Part shown: piece by piece, positions 32,342 through 43,542 of the stretch | Layout: each line of letters starts with the position of its first letter | Numbering within the stretch: the stretch's first letter is position 1 | Assembly: GCF_963678635.1 (NCBI RefSeq) | Contig: NC_087062.1 | Span: 68,745,415-68,809,414 of the forward strand | Source: Symsagittifera roscoffensis | Taxonomy: Eukaryota > Xenacoelomorpha > Acoela > Convolutidae | DNA length: 64,000 bases | Direction of reading: 5' to 3' | Position numbers and translations under genes: made by a program | The notes under the pieces: model-generated | Seen by the model: only the letters and a program-made list of their open reading frames with translations | Told to the model about the DNA's origin: nothing | The model's database searches: none

Positions 32342-32751
32342 TGAGTTATGACCGATGTGGTTAACTCATAGAGTAATTTCGGATAGGGTACACCGTCTGC
32401 TCGTCACGCTATCTTATTTTCGGCCGGATAGATTCGTGCAACTTCTTAGTCTAATACCGATCCTAATCTTACTCTTATACTATCTAGTCTCAGGTTGTTT
32501 AACTAGTCTCTGCTAGGCTCAATAGATCTAGGGTATACTGGTTTATTGCGGCTGCTGAAGTCCTTTTGGAGAGGCAACTAATTTCTAAGTTAAATTCAAA
32601 TCTCTCTGGTGCTGAAATTACAAGTAATTTCAGCACTTACAAATAATTAGGTTGTTAGTTAGATGGATCATGATTGGTTAATATTAAATGCTTTACAGTG
32701 GTAAAATATCTAATTTATCCAATCATAAAATGTAGTTTAGATCAGGTTCCA
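32342..32751 (-). repeat. Ty3-type 5' LTR
   Basis: 410 bp, TG...CA on the plus strand, about 99% identical by eye to 17978-18387. Transcription would start in this copy and run towards lower coordinates. Confidence 0.95.
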
Positions 32752-32999
32752 TTTTTTCATCCAAATTATTTTTTTCATTTTTGTCAGTGACAATGAAACT
32801 AAATTATAATCGATTTTTCCACTTTACTGAGATGCGAATTTCAACGCACATAAAGTCTTTTCTACGTTTTAAATTAAAGTTGGTTACGTTATTACTTGTT
32901 GGTCGATTTAATTTTTTTCTGCCTAGCTTCAATCTTTATGTTGCTCAAAAACTGAAATTTGTTCCTTTCAACAATTTTGGCAAATTATTAAAAACTTTG

Positions 33000-33022
33000 G
33001 GGGGGGGGGGGGGGGGGGGGGG
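33000..33022 (+). repeat. poly-G run of 23, with a poly-C run nearby at 33060
   Basis: An uninterrupted G run of about 23 is followed 37 bp later by a C run of about 11, so the two could fold back. Such runs recur as parts of the foldback family at 34260-36360. Confidence 0.85.
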
Positions 33023-33141
33023 GTAAATTTGGAGGTGGACTAATACCCCTTCCGCTACCCCCCCCCCCCCTAGCGTTTGCCCATTTACAACGACCCCCCG
33101 CCCCAACGTAACGCGGCGTCATACATTTTCTGAATGAACAA

Positions 33142-33468
33142 TTAACTCGGTAAAATGTCATTTGTATCTCGGTTTCGTTCCAAAGCAAAACAGTATTCAA
33201 ACAAATTGTCAATAATTCGCAAATAAACTCGGGCAATTTTAGTTTTGGCACTGTTGAAAACACTGCCACAGAACCCAAAAAGCGCACAAAAGAAGGCTAG
33301 GCTGTAATGGCCCACCATGTCAGGAGCAAGCTTTTTTTTCAGTTCTTCAAGAGAACCAGCAACTTTTCCTCTCTCATCCATAACTGCGCAACGAAGTTTT
33401 TTAGTAACATTTATTATTGCCTCTGTGAGCAGGAACGAAGACCATACTGTATAGCTCGTGCTTAGCAT
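33142..33468 (-). CDS. possible host-gene exon, membrane-protein-like (uncertain)
   Basis: 108 codons with well-mixed composition unlike the surrounding repeats. Residues 50-75 (HYSLAFFCALFGFCGSVF) form one plausible membrane helix, followed by a charged amphipathic stretch (KTKIARVYLRIIDNLFEYCF). The phase is open a little upstream of the first Met, so this may be an internal or 3' exon. It recalls the C-terminal region of multi-pass receptors, but no motif is decisive. No matching splice sites were fixed. Confidence 0.3.
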   Translation of the reverse strand: MLSTSYTVWSSFLLTEAIINVTKKLRCAVMDERGKVAGSLEELKKKLAPDMVGHYSLAFFCALFGFCGSVFNSAKTKIARVYLRIIDNLFEYCFALERNRDTNDILPS

Positions 33469-34259
33469 TATAAGATTTCTCGTGAAATCCGAAAAATTTT
33501 AAAGTAAACTTTAGTAATTTTTTTTTGGAAAAACGAGATAAAAATGCCTGTCTCGAAAAAATTTACAAAATTTCTGGCCAAAATATTGGCTTGCACTTTG
33601 TAGAGGTGCGTTTAAAGTATTTTTAGAATGTTGACCAGAAATGGAATCGGAGTAGCAGAGTTAAGTTACCCGACTCGGATCGCTAGTTTTTCCGTTTTCC
33701 AAAAGCAGAAATCATATTGTGAAATCTAAAATCTGGATTTAAAAACGACTCATAAAAAACACGTGTGTAAATTGAATTTTCATTCAATATCAGATTTGAA
33801 TATCAAAACAAAAATCCAAAATTCATATCGGCTAGTTTAGTCCAAAGTGAGTCAATTTTTTCAATTCGAGTTTCATTTCGACTTTTTCAACCACTTTTTA
33901 AAAATCATAATCAAAAAAATCTGAAAAATTTTGATTCAGTAAAAAAATAATGATCATATCTTTTCACCTCGTCAGCTGACCAGTTTTTTCTTCTATTCGT
34001 TTTTTTTTTCACGTTTTAAGTTGTTTGACGTGTTAATATGGCCGAACGCGTAATGTTACAAGGTAAGGTATGAATATCAGATTTCTGCACAATTGTTGAT
34101 TTGTTCGCCATGCCAAGTTTCATTGGAATTGAATTTAAATTTTAAAGTTGTTCATATTGGAACGATAATTTGCATGGTGAACAAATCCATTAGCATGTCG
34201 AACAGATTTTTTCTTTATACCTTCTATCAAGCATTTGCCATAATAGCACGTAAAACAAT

Positions 34260-36360
34260 AAGGATCTTCCACCCCCCCCCCCCCACGTGCAAGCTTATCT
34301 AAGTAAATTTGTTGACCACGCTATCCGATTGTTATGAAATTTTATATACCGACTAAAAAGGTTAGGAAAAACATATTTGAACTCTTTTTCCTTCAACCCC
34401 CCCCCCCCCCACCCCACCTCACACGAGCTTCAATATATTATTGTAACCAGAGGTTTTACGAGGTTGAGTATGAGGACCAAATATGTTTGTCGTGCCCTTA
34501 TTAGTCTGTGTGTAAATTTTCATAATAATCGGACAATGTGGTCAACAAATTTACATGTAAAAATTAGCAGGTGTGGGGGGGGGGAAAGGAAAAAGAGCCC
34601 ATATTTGGTCTTTATAATCAACCACGTAAAACCACCCGTTCCACTAAACGATTGAAGCTCGTATGAGGTGGGGGGGGGGGGGGTGGGTGTGGGGGTGGGG
34701 GTGAAAAAGAGCTAACAATTAAAAAGAATAATTGAAATGTGATTGAAATGTGGCGACGTAGATTAAAACCCTCTTTCTGATGTTTTTTAAAAAGTATATT
34801 TTTAATTATTCAGGAGACAGTTCTGCTTTCAAATGCACAGTCTACTTAAAATGTATGCCTTCTCACTGATTTTGCGGTGTGAAACTTACGCTTCTGTTTC
34901 TGAAGGTGAGTTTATAAGAAATTATTTAGAACAAGCTCTTAATGGGTTTTCTGCTATTCGCACATCATGTGGATATTCAGATACAATATCACAAACAGGA
35001 AAGGATAGTCCGTTGCTCCAACCTTGCATCTGCAACACAACTGACCCGAACGAAGTGTTGGCTTGCAGGGAAACGGAATTAAGATGTTATTTTGTAATCC
35101 TTTTATTTGCTCGTTATCATTGCTCGGGCAGCTTCTACGCAAGCCAGGACAGTTTATTCTATTTCAACTAATCCTTATAATTTCTTTAAATAAATGATTA
35201 GATTTGTCGCCACAAAAAAAACTATGCAAAGTAATTCATTGGCTCTTTTTCCTCCCCCCCCCCCCCCCCTCCCTCCTCACCTGCAAAATTTTACAATTAA
35301 AAATTTTAACCACGTTGTTTGATTAATACGAATAGATCAGATTATGACAAACCTTGTAATCTTCATAATAAACATTGTGAAACCACTCGTTACATCATAA
35401 AATGGCTCTTTTCCAGTTTCTTGCCTTTCAAAATACCGAGTTTCCTGTTTGTTTTACGTTTTATTACTGCTAAATGCGTAATGTTACGCTGTAAAGTATG
35501 AAGAACAAATCTGGGTTCTTTTCCAGTTTCCCACCCCCTCGTAAATTTTCAATGTAAAACTGTTCAAAAATTTTTCACACGGCATTTTGCATGTAAGAAA
35601 GGTTGTGAAAATTTGGCTCTTTTCCAGTTTCCCCCCCCCCTTTCAAATTCATTTTTGAAAACCTTATTTACCGTTGTCATAATGCAATGAAAATAAGCAT
35701 GGTGAACAAATTGACAATTATGAACAGATTTGTTCTTCATACTTTACAGCGTAACATCACGCATATAGCCGCAATTCCACGTAAAACAAACATAAATATC
35801 GATATTTTGAAAGGTGGGGGGGAAAGTGGAAAAGAGCCGAAAATTTGTAAATATGTTCACGCTGACACGTTTCAATGCATTTTATAACATGAAAGTCCTT
35901 TTAAATAAGTTTTCTTACATTAAATTTCCAAAAAAATCAAAGGGGGGAACTGTAAAAGGGTCCAAATCTGTTCAGAATTGTTAATATGTTCATCACGCCA
36001 AATTTCATTGCGTTATGAGGATTTTTGTCCAGTTCCCCCTTTCAAACTCAATTTTGAAAAGCTTATTTAACCTTGTCATAATGCAATGAAAATTGGCGTC
36101 GTGAATGAATCGACAACTGTGTACAGGTTCGTTCTTCATACTTTACTGCGTAAAATCACGCATTTAGCCGTAATAACACGTAAAACAAACATAAAATTCG
36201 GTATTTTGAAAAGGGGGAAACTGGAAAAGAGCCCATTATGATAACGTTAAATATATTTTTCAAAATTGAATTTGAAAGGAGGGGAAACTGGAAAAGAGCC
36301 CATAAAATTCATGTTCCTGTGTAGTGGGGGGAGGGGGGGAGGAAAAAGAGCTGTTTCATT
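34260..36360. repeat. nested poly-C/poly-G foldback family (GCTCTTTTTCC...GGAAAAAGAGC)
   Basis: At least six occurrences of (G)GCTCTTTTCCAGTTTCCCCC or its inverse GGGGGAAACTGGAAAAGAGCC lie between 35230 and 36350, many facing each other. A compact unit runs 34378-34716: the left end ACTCTTTTTCCTTCAACCCCC pairs with the right end GGGGGTGAAAAAGAGCT, and inner arms ACACGAGCTTCAA / TTGAAGCTCGT pair as well. A further half occurs at 40660-40710. These are non-coding foldback elements, partly inserted into each other; the region also holds the exon pair at 34833-35093. Confidence 0.7.
34833..35093 (+). CDS. 5' part of a secreted/receptor LRR-type host gene (two exons)
   Basis: The frame from the ATG at 34833 is open to 35171. 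Within it an intron is likely at 34906-34980: donor GAAG|GTGAGT, acceptor ATATTCAG|AT, 75 nt. Because 75 is divisible by three, the unspliced frame is open as well. The first exon gives a short hydrophobic leader that may be a signal peptide. The second gives PCICNTTDPNEVLACRE...LRC, which has the P-C-x-C...V-x-C spacing of an LRR N-terminal cap. A donor GTAATC follows at 35094. An acceptor-like TTATTCAG at 34812 could precede the start. Later exons are not identified; the exon at 62785-63966 is of a similar extracellular type, but splice phases do not join directly. Confidence 0.5.
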
Positions 36361-39300
36361 TTGTCGAGATTTCAAAAAATGAGCTCTAAGCAATTAAATT
36401 GAAATAGTTTCAAGTTTCAAAAAAGACCCGTTAAGATGATCGCAGCAAAAGAAAGACTTTTTTCTACTCTTCTTTTCGAAATTTCTAGGTGGTCGGCGTT
36501 TTCCAGCACCTTTTAGACGAGCGCGCATTACGTGCGAGTTGAATCATTTTAAACGAGCAACCGCGAATTCTTAACGTTATGCGTTTGATGCTAACAAAAC
36601 CGATATCACATTTTTACGCTTTTTTTTCTTCGTTTTTTTTTCACTGAGAATTAATTCCCAAGCTAGGAAAAAAAAAGTCGAAGTTCAACTTTCATTATTT
36701 TTTCTGAGATAACTTTCCATAATTTCCCCGGAGAATTGCGAATCTAAAACAAAAATGATTAGGTTTTCGAAAGTTTTTTATGATTTTACTTTAACTATCT
36801 TGATAACCGAACGTTTATGTTTTGCTCCTTGACGCCGTATGACCAGGTGCAAACCACAATCGAAGACGTTTTTTTTCAGTGTTGACCTTTTCTCAGATCG
36901 CACTAAGTCTATTCTAGAAGTGAAAGATCTGAAAAATGTTCCCTTCCTCTTATCAAAAAGGCCGTTGGTCGAGTGCAACTCTTGATCTGAGTGGGCAGGT
37001 TGGTATCTCCATCCGGGAGAAAAAAAATATCGTTTTCAAAATTCAAAATATTACATTTGTTCCATTCAATTCTAAGGGAAATTTTAATGAAAAAAGTTAA
37101 ACCCCTGTGGTTTTCAGTGGTAAAAGTAATTTTATCAGTCGTTTCCATTAAAAAAACTGGAGGCTATTCTGTTCTTTTTTTTGTCCTCTCCGTTACTTTA
37201 ATGAATTTATATCCTTTCTTAATTTATCACTCTCATTTTATTTATACTGCCATTACACGTTTTGTTACACCGTTAACTGATAGTGAAGTGGTAAATTGCC
37301 CAATATAGCACTGCAGTTAGTTTGCGTCCCACATACGACAGTTCCAATTTTTATTCAACTCTTTTTCACTTCGATTAATTGGGAAGTTTTGAGATCTGCA
37401 ATGTCTTTCAAATTATAGAATTTGCACTAATTTATCAGACTAATTCGCGTCTTCTAGGGGTTTGAACGGAAAAGCCTTAAAGACAACTTTTCATCTAAGA
37501 TTCTGTGATCAAAAGTTCAGTTAGTTCGTTAGCTTAAAATAATGTGTTTGTTAAAATCATAGTAACGCTCTCGGCGCAGTCAACAGTTCGGGTGATTGGT
37601 TATCAGTACGCCAGGTGTTTTATTCCAAGTGGGATTTTCAAAGAGGGTTGTGAAAAAAAAGAGGCACAAATGAGGTCAGAATTAGTTGGGTGCAAACTGC
37701 AAAAGCCAAGAACCCTGACTGGGCCTCGCGCAATGACTCGGAATTCGGCATTTTCCGCCAAATTTTGGAGGAAAGTGTGCTGCGCGCAATTTCATATTAG
37801 TTTAAACAAGAAACCGCGAATTATTAACATTAGACATTAGGCTTGTATAAAGCCGATCTCGCAAAATAACACCAATTTCACCTCAGTTTTTTTTCCAATG
37901 TGATTTGCTTCCAAGCTAGGAAAAATACAAAAGTGGAAGTTCAACTTTCATTAATTTTTCTGGGATAACTTTCAATATTTACTCCGGAAAACTGCGAATA
38001 TAAAGCAAAAATGTTTAGGTTTTCGAAATTTTTTTATGATTTTACTTTAACTATATTGATAGCCGAGCGTTTTCTTTTTAGCTATCATGATAGCCGAGCT
38101 TATATGTTTTGTTCTATGACGGATGACCAGGTTAACTTTCCAATCGGAGACATTTTTTTTCAGAGCTGATACTTTCGCAGCGCGCACTAAATATTTTCTA
38201 AAAGTGGAAAACTCCTAAAAATTTCTTTTCTTTTGATCAGAAAGGTCTTTGTTCGAGTATATCTGACGCGCACTATTGATCTGCGTGGGCAGGTTGGAGT
38301 CTCCATCTGAAAGAACAAAAGTTAGCATTTTCTAAATTAAAACACTCCACTTGTTCCGTTTTGTTCAGTGATTTTTTTGTTTTAAGCTAAAATAATACTT
38401 CATGGGTATCATTCAATTAATCTCTCTTTTTTCTGCTCATCTTTTTTTTTCAATTTGTGTTCTTTCCATCAATTCAAAGATTTTGATACCAAAACAGCCT
38501 CACCTTATAATCTTCTCTTGAGTGTCATTGAGTCAGTTTTTACCAAAAGTGCTAGTTAAATGTTATAGCACTTGACAAAATACCAGAGGAGGCAAGTTTA
38601 GTCCAAAATGAGCCAGAACCGTTTTTTTTTTCAATTTTTCATTTTGTTCGATGTAAAATTGTTGAAATCAGTTGACTGAAAGTGTGTGTAATTTCTTTCA
38701 AACATTTTACAACACTTAAAAAATCAGGCTGCTTTGCGTCCCCACAAAGCTTAATGCAAAACGAACAAAACTTGACAGGCTAATTGATCGTCATTTGTTG
38801 ATTTCAATTGGTATTCAAGATTGGCCTTCTCGATTAGACTAATGTGATTGGCACAATTGGTAACACGACAGACTGATGATCAGTATGTCAGGGCAATAAA
38901 CCAGGAGATTTCAGGTAGATAGTAAAAATTCCAATTCAGATCTGAAAGCACGAGCTATTAACGTAGTGCATGCAGGAAAGAGCCAAAAACTCCAATGGTG
39001 ACTGGCGTCCTGACACATCTGAGTGGTCGGCGTTTTTCTGCCACTCTTCTGTCGTAGCGTTTAAGAGTTCAGTCCAATTTTAACGAGCCATCGCGAGTTT
39101 CTAATGTTCTACCTTTGAGCTAAAAAGGACGATCTCGCAAATCTGTTGCTGTTTTTTCTCGGGATTTTTTCAAGCTACGGAAAGGCAAAACCGGAGTGTA
39201 ATCTCCTTTCTGTTTTCTTAGAGAAATTCCATTTTTTTTCTGGGGAATCGGGTAAATAAAAGAAGAATAAACCAGCTTCTGACAGTTTTTATTGTTTCAA

Positions 39301-39451
39301 TTTTAATTATAACCATAGACGAGCGTAATTTTTTGGTTCAACACGTGGGGTTATTAGGTTCAGGTTTTAATGAGGAACAATTTCTTTTCAGGTTTTTAGT
39401 TTTCTTAGCTTGCTGATCTTCTAGAAGTATTCCTTTTCTTTGTTCTGAAAA

Positions 39452-39521
39452 CTCGTTGGTCGACTGTATCTGACGCGCACTCTTGATCTGAGTGAGCAGG
39501 TTTGAGTCTCTATTCGGGACA
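39452..39521 (+). pseudogene. tRNA-like fossil (also about 36950-37022 and 38255-38315)
   Basis: CACTC-TTGATCT-GAGTG forms a 5-bp stem with a 7-nt loop like an anticodon arm, preceded by a D-arm-like GGTCGA...ATCTGACGCGC and followed by a B-box-like GGTTTGAGTCTC. The acceptor stem does not close properly, and the other two copies are damaged at different places. It is a tRNA-derived repeat, not a functional tRNA as far as can be judged. Confidence 0.35.
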
Positions 39522-40116
39522 ATAAAATAATCGTTTTTTTTTCAGAACATGACCTATATCCCGTTTTGGTCGAAGAAACTGTTTGTCTTTTAAATGAAAA
39601 ACTCAATACATTTCAATAGTATAACTTACTTAATCTGTTTTTGTAATAAGACAAAATTCAAACCTGCTCAATTTGATATCAATCAAATTAGTTTTTTTTT
39701 GTTTTTTTTTAATAATTCAATAATTCATACTATTTCAATAGTTCAGTTTTATTACAAATTGTTTTACCTTTTCATCTTCTTTTGAGTGCCATTGAGTACT
39801 CTTTTTACCAGAAACTGGTAGTGAACTGGCATAGCAGTTGACCAAAACAACAGAGGAGGCAGTTTGACTCGCAGATGAGCGAGTATAGATTTTTTCATTT
39901 TTCTACTTCGATGGATTTGAAATTACTGGGATGATTTGAATAGAAGTGTCTGCTGCAGTGTCTTTCAAACAATTGATTAAGTAGAACTATATCAGGTTAC
40001 AGATCAGGTAGGGTTAGAGCGGAACAACCCTACAAGCAATTTTGCACTAGCTAATTGATCGTCATTTGTTGATTTGAATTGGAACTCAAGATTTGCCTTT
40101 TTGGAAACAAATTTTT

Positions 40117-40185
40117 GAGATTGGCGCAATCGGTAACACGAAACCCTGATGATCAATACGTCATGGTTCGAAGCCAGATAAATTC
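40117..40185 (+). pseudogene. second tRNA-like fossil of the unit (also near 37572 and 38851)
   Basis: TTGGCGCAATCGGTAACACG matches an A-box/D-arm, and about 30 nt later CATGGTTCGAAGCCAG matches a B-box/T-arm, the spacing of a tRNA promoter. The central CTGATGATC can form an anticodon loop, with GAT at the anticodon position, but the stem is imperfect. The copies at 38851 and 37572 have successively more decayed B boxes. Confidence 0.4.
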
Positions 40186-40828
40186 AAGTACTTAAAAAAA
40201 TTGCAACTGAGATCTGAAAGCACGAAACAGTAATGTAGTGCAAGCGTCAAAGAGCCAAAAACCCCGATGGTTCCTCGCGCCCTGACCCCCTTGTTTCATA
40301 AATGTTTTACGGGCTCTTCTCGAGTTCCCTTCTTCAGTTCTTTTCTGAAACTATTTTTATTGAAATCTGTTAAAAATGATTGTTGACGTTCTACGCTTCA
40401 ACTTTAGTTTTTTTTCGTTGCAAGTATACTAGTATGATTTTAAAACAAAGATGAGTTTTTCGGATTCAGTTTTGAACTAAAAACAAGCAACCGGCGGATT
40501 TGGCAGAGCAAAAACATTATACACCTGCAAAACTATGAAAATTTCCGGCTAGAAGGTTGAATCTACTTGAGGCTACAAACCAGAACAAAAATAATTGATT
40601 TTTTTTTACATTTCAGTATTTTCGAATTAAGCGAATTCGTTCGTTTTTGAGGCGCTTTTTCCTTCCCCCCCTCCCACCTCACACGAGCTTCAATATATTA
40701 GTGTAACGAGGAAAAAGAGCCGTTTTTGATTTCAAGACTGTTCAGGTAACGAAGATTGCATCCAAAATTCCTGTTTGATTTATTAAACAGGTATTATGAA
40801 AACGTTTTTTTTTTTCCAGATGAGATCT

Positions 40829-40829
<1 letters not shown>

Positions 40830-40860
<31 letters not shown>
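40830..40860 (+). repeat. poly-T run (about 31 nt)
   Basis: Uninterrupted T run following GAGATCTG. A poly-A tail of a minus-strand retroposed sequence is possible, but no retroposed gene is recognisable next to it. Confidence 0.85.
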
Positions 40861-40861
<1 letters not shown>

Positions 40862-41019
40862 AGACGCTTTTTCGAAAAATTCGCTTTCCCAAAAAAACTA
40901 CCCGTTAGATTCTCATAAAAGTGGTACCAATGGATTTGGTAGCGTTTCACCTACCTGCCTGCATAAAATGTAGGGCAATTTTTACCCTACCCCACCCCCT
41001 ACGGTCTTAGAAAAGCTTC

Positions 41020-42770
41020 ACAACTCGGTACTTTTTTCACTTTTTGGCCATTTTTTCGGAAACTTTCGATTTCCTCAAAAACTACCCGCCCAGATTTGAG
41101 ATTAAGGGTTTAATCGATAGACCAGGTTGTAGGAAACTCCCATGCACAAGCGGCTGGTCCCTAATTTGCTTAGGGGAAGAGCTATAGACTTAGGAAAAGT
41201 CGTTTTTTGATTTTTTTGCCTATTTTTTCGGAAATTATCGATTTCCTCAAAAACTACCCATCCAGATTTGAAATTAAGGGTTTAATCGATAGACCAGGTT
41301 GTAGGAAACTCCCCCGCACAAGCGGCTGGTCCTTAACTTGCCTAGGGGAAGAGCTATAGACTTAGGAAAAGTCACTTTTTTGACTTTTTTGGCCTTTTTT
41401 CAAATCTTTCCGATTTCCTCAAAAACTACCCATCCAGATTTGGGATTAAGGGTTTAATCGATAGACCAGGTTGTAGGAACCCGCCATGCACAAGCGGCTG
41501 GTCCCTAATTTGCTTAGGGGAAGAGCTATAGACTTAGGAAAAGTCACTTTTTTGATTTTTTTGCCTATTTTTTCGGAAATTATCGATTTCCTCAAAAACT
41601 ACCCATCCAGATTTGGAATTAAGGGTTTAATCGATAGACCAGGTTGTAGGAAACTCCCCCTCACAAGCGGTTGGTCCTTATCTTGCCTAGGGGAAGAGCT
41701 ATAGACTTAGGAAAAGTCACTTTTTTGACTTTTTTGGCCTTTTTTCAAATCTTTCCGATTTCCTCAAAAACTACCCGTCCAGATTTGGGATTAAGGGTTT
41801 AATCGATAGACCAGGTTGTAGGAACCCCCCATGCACAAGCAGCTGGTCCCTAATTTGCTTAGCGGAAGAGCTATAGACTTAGGAAAAGTCACTTTATTGA
41901 TTTTTTTGCCTATTTTTTCGGAAATTATCGATTTCCTCAAAAACTACCCATCCAGATTTGGAATTAAGGGTTTAATCGATAGACCAGGTTGTAGGAAACT
42001 CCCCCGCACAAGCGGCTGGTCCTTAACTTGCCTAGGGGAAGAGCTATAGACTTAGGAAAAGTCACTTTTTTGACTTTTTTGGCATTTTTTCAAATCTTTC
42101 CAATTTCCTCAAAAACTACCCGTCCAGATTTGGGATTAAGGGTTTAATCGATAGACCAGGTTGTAGGAACCCGCCATGCACAAGCGGCTGGTCCCTAATT
42201 TGCTTAGGGGAAGAGCTATAGAATTAGGAAAAGTCACTTTTTTGATTTTTTTGCCTATTTTTTCGGAAATTCTCGATTTTCTCAAAAACTACCCATCCAG
42301 ATTTGGAATTAAGGGTTTAATCGATAGACCAGGTTGTAGGAAACTCCCCCGCACAAGCGGCTGGTCCTTAACTTGCCTAGGGGAAGAGCTATAGACTTAG
42401 GAAAAGTCACTTTTTTGACTTTTTTGGCCTTTTTTCAAATCTCTCCGATTTCCTCAAAAACTACCCGTCCAGATTTGGGATTAAGGGTTTAATCGATAGA
42501 CCAGGTTGTAGGAACCCCCCCTACACAAACGGCTCGTCCCTAATTTGTCTAGGGGAAGAGCTATACACTTAGGAATAGTCAATTTTTTGGTTTTTAGGCC
42601 ATTTTTTCAAACTTTTTCGATTTCTTCAAAAACTACCCATCCAGATTTGGGATTAAGGGTTTAATCGATAGACCAGGTTGTAGGAAACTCCCCTGCCCAA
42701 GCGGCTGGTCCTTAATTTGTCTCGGGGAAGAGCTGTACACTTAGGAAAAGTTTTTTAAAAAGTTTTTTGG
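41020..42770. repeat. satellite array, 172-bp monomer with 345-bp higher-order dimer
   Basis: About ten monomers containing TTCCTCAAAAACTACCC, GGGTTTAATCGATAGACCAG and GGGGAAGAGCTATAGACTTA are spaced about 172 bp apart (41071, 41244, 41416, 41589, 41761, 41934, 42106, 42279, 42451, 42623). Two monomer types alternate: one with TTGATTTTTTTGCCTATTTTTTCGG, the other with TTGACTTTTTTGGCCTTTTTTC. The true repeat is therefore 345 bp, and near-identical 72-codon frames recur at that spacing without being genes. Edge monomers are the most diverged, as expected for unequal crossing-over. Confidence 0.95.
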
Positions 42771-42814
42771 CATTGGAACAAAGATTCAATATACTTATTG
42801 TATGTATTTTTTAG

Positions 42815-42945
42815 ACAATGGAATCCGCTATGCTTACGTTTTCTCGCTTTTGCTTGGTGCTATTGGCTTTGTGTTGAGTTTTTTTGTATGGTTCGAAGAA
42901 GTCCAACGAGAAGTTGCACGAGTTACGCTAGTTCTCTTTAATCAG
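42815..42945 (+). CDS. possible transmembrane exon (uncertain)
   Basis: TATTTTTTAG|ACAATGG could be an acceptor and TTTAATCAG|GTCGG a donor, enclosing 131 nt of open frame. The product has one strong membrane helix (VFSLLLGAIGFVLSFFVWF) followed by a charged segment (EEVQREVARV). Composition is less AT-rich than its surroundings. No partner exon could be assigned and no family is recognised. Confidence 0.25.
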
Positions 42946-43260
42946 GTCGGTTTGTTCCAGAACGTTTTTGTGATGTCAGTTATAGTCAACATATTATAGT
43001 CATATTTGCAATGCTTGGACAAAATTTAATTAACTCGAAAATTAAAGAGTCGTTAGAAAAATGAAAAATACGTTATTTCATTAATGTTAGTTGGTTTGTG
43101 AAACACACATTTCACTTAATTCTAGTGAATAATTATTCACATTGTTGAAGCATTGTGCATATGATTTTATTTTAAATATTTTTAGCAGGTAACCATGATT
43201 GATACGCTTTGCCTTGTCGCACTGTGAAAGGCCCGTTTAATTCACATTACGGTTGAAAAC

Positions 43261-43542
43261 CTAATGAAAACTTTTTACCAAAGCGTTACCAATTAATGCA
43301 TAAGCTTCTCTTTCACTTTTTTTTTGCGTAGGAAGGGCGCTATCGACTTGAGAAACCTGAAATTTTAAAACAATTTTAAAATAATCAATATTAAAATAAT
43401 CAAACAGGTCTCTCCAGCTTTCAGCTGGGCCCCTAGTTTTAATCGGTTCAATATGACCGAAAAACATCTGAGAAAGAACATCTACCAAAGAACATCTTTT
43501 AGGTTTCAGATTTTTGATTGAAGCAACCTCATTCAATGTCAA
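43261..43542 (-). CDS. unrecognised 93-codon frame
   Basis: Mixed, protein-like composition at both ends (LKPKRCSLVDVLSQMFFGHIEP; ALPTQKKSEREAYALIGNAL), separated by an AT-rich segment that ends TTTTAAAATTTCAG|GT. That segment could be a roughly 49-nt intron (GTTTGATTAT...TTTCAG) in this strand, but the frame is also open through it. No family is recognised; it may be a fragment of a decayed element. Confidence 0.2.
   Translation of the reverse strand: MTLNEVASIKNLKPKRCSLVDVLSQMFFGHIEPIKTRGPAESWRDLFDYFNIDYFKIVLKFQVSQVDSALPTQKKSEREAYALIGNALVKSFH

Larger units (their letters stand above)
17978..32751 (-). mobile_element. Ty3/gypsy-type LTR retrotransposon with extra ORFs (minus strand)
   Basis: Identical-length 410-bp LTRs (17978-18387 and 32342-32751) with TG...CA ends bracket a 14.8-kb element. 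A TTTT flanks both sides, which is compatible with a 4-bp duplication. The minus-strand order is primer site, 155-aa ORF, Gag, zinc knuckle, DSG protease, RT with YLDD, RNase H, HHCC plus DDE integrase, a hydrophobic ORF and a long ORF3. RT-RNase H-integrase order defines Ty3/gypsy. Only about four LTR differences are visible, so insertion was recent, yet there are at least six frame breaks. Confidence 0.92.
36490..40300. repeat. 1.27-kb unit in three tandem diverged copies
   Basis: Landmarks recur at a constant distance of about 1.27 kb. The GGTCGGCGTTTT(C/T)C...GCGA block is near 36490, 37745 (degenerate) and 39025. The TCTTGATCTGAGTG(G/A)GCAGGTT block is near 36980, 38270 and 39480. The tRNA-like segment lies near 37572, 38851 and 40121. 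The copies differ by substitutions and indels, so the duplication is old. No frame is conserved between copies, so the unit is non-coding or a decayed tRNA-bearing repeat. Confidence 0.7.

Noticed and set aside
17978-32751. Endogenous retrovirus with envelope gene
   Set aside because: ORF3 has no signal peptide, furin-like site or fusion-peptide/anchor arrangement; RT and integrase are Ty3-type.
41486-42394. Three near-identical 72-codon frames at 345-bp spacing
   Set aside because: They follow the satellite period exactly and depend on the dimer length being divisible by three; no start context or family similarity.
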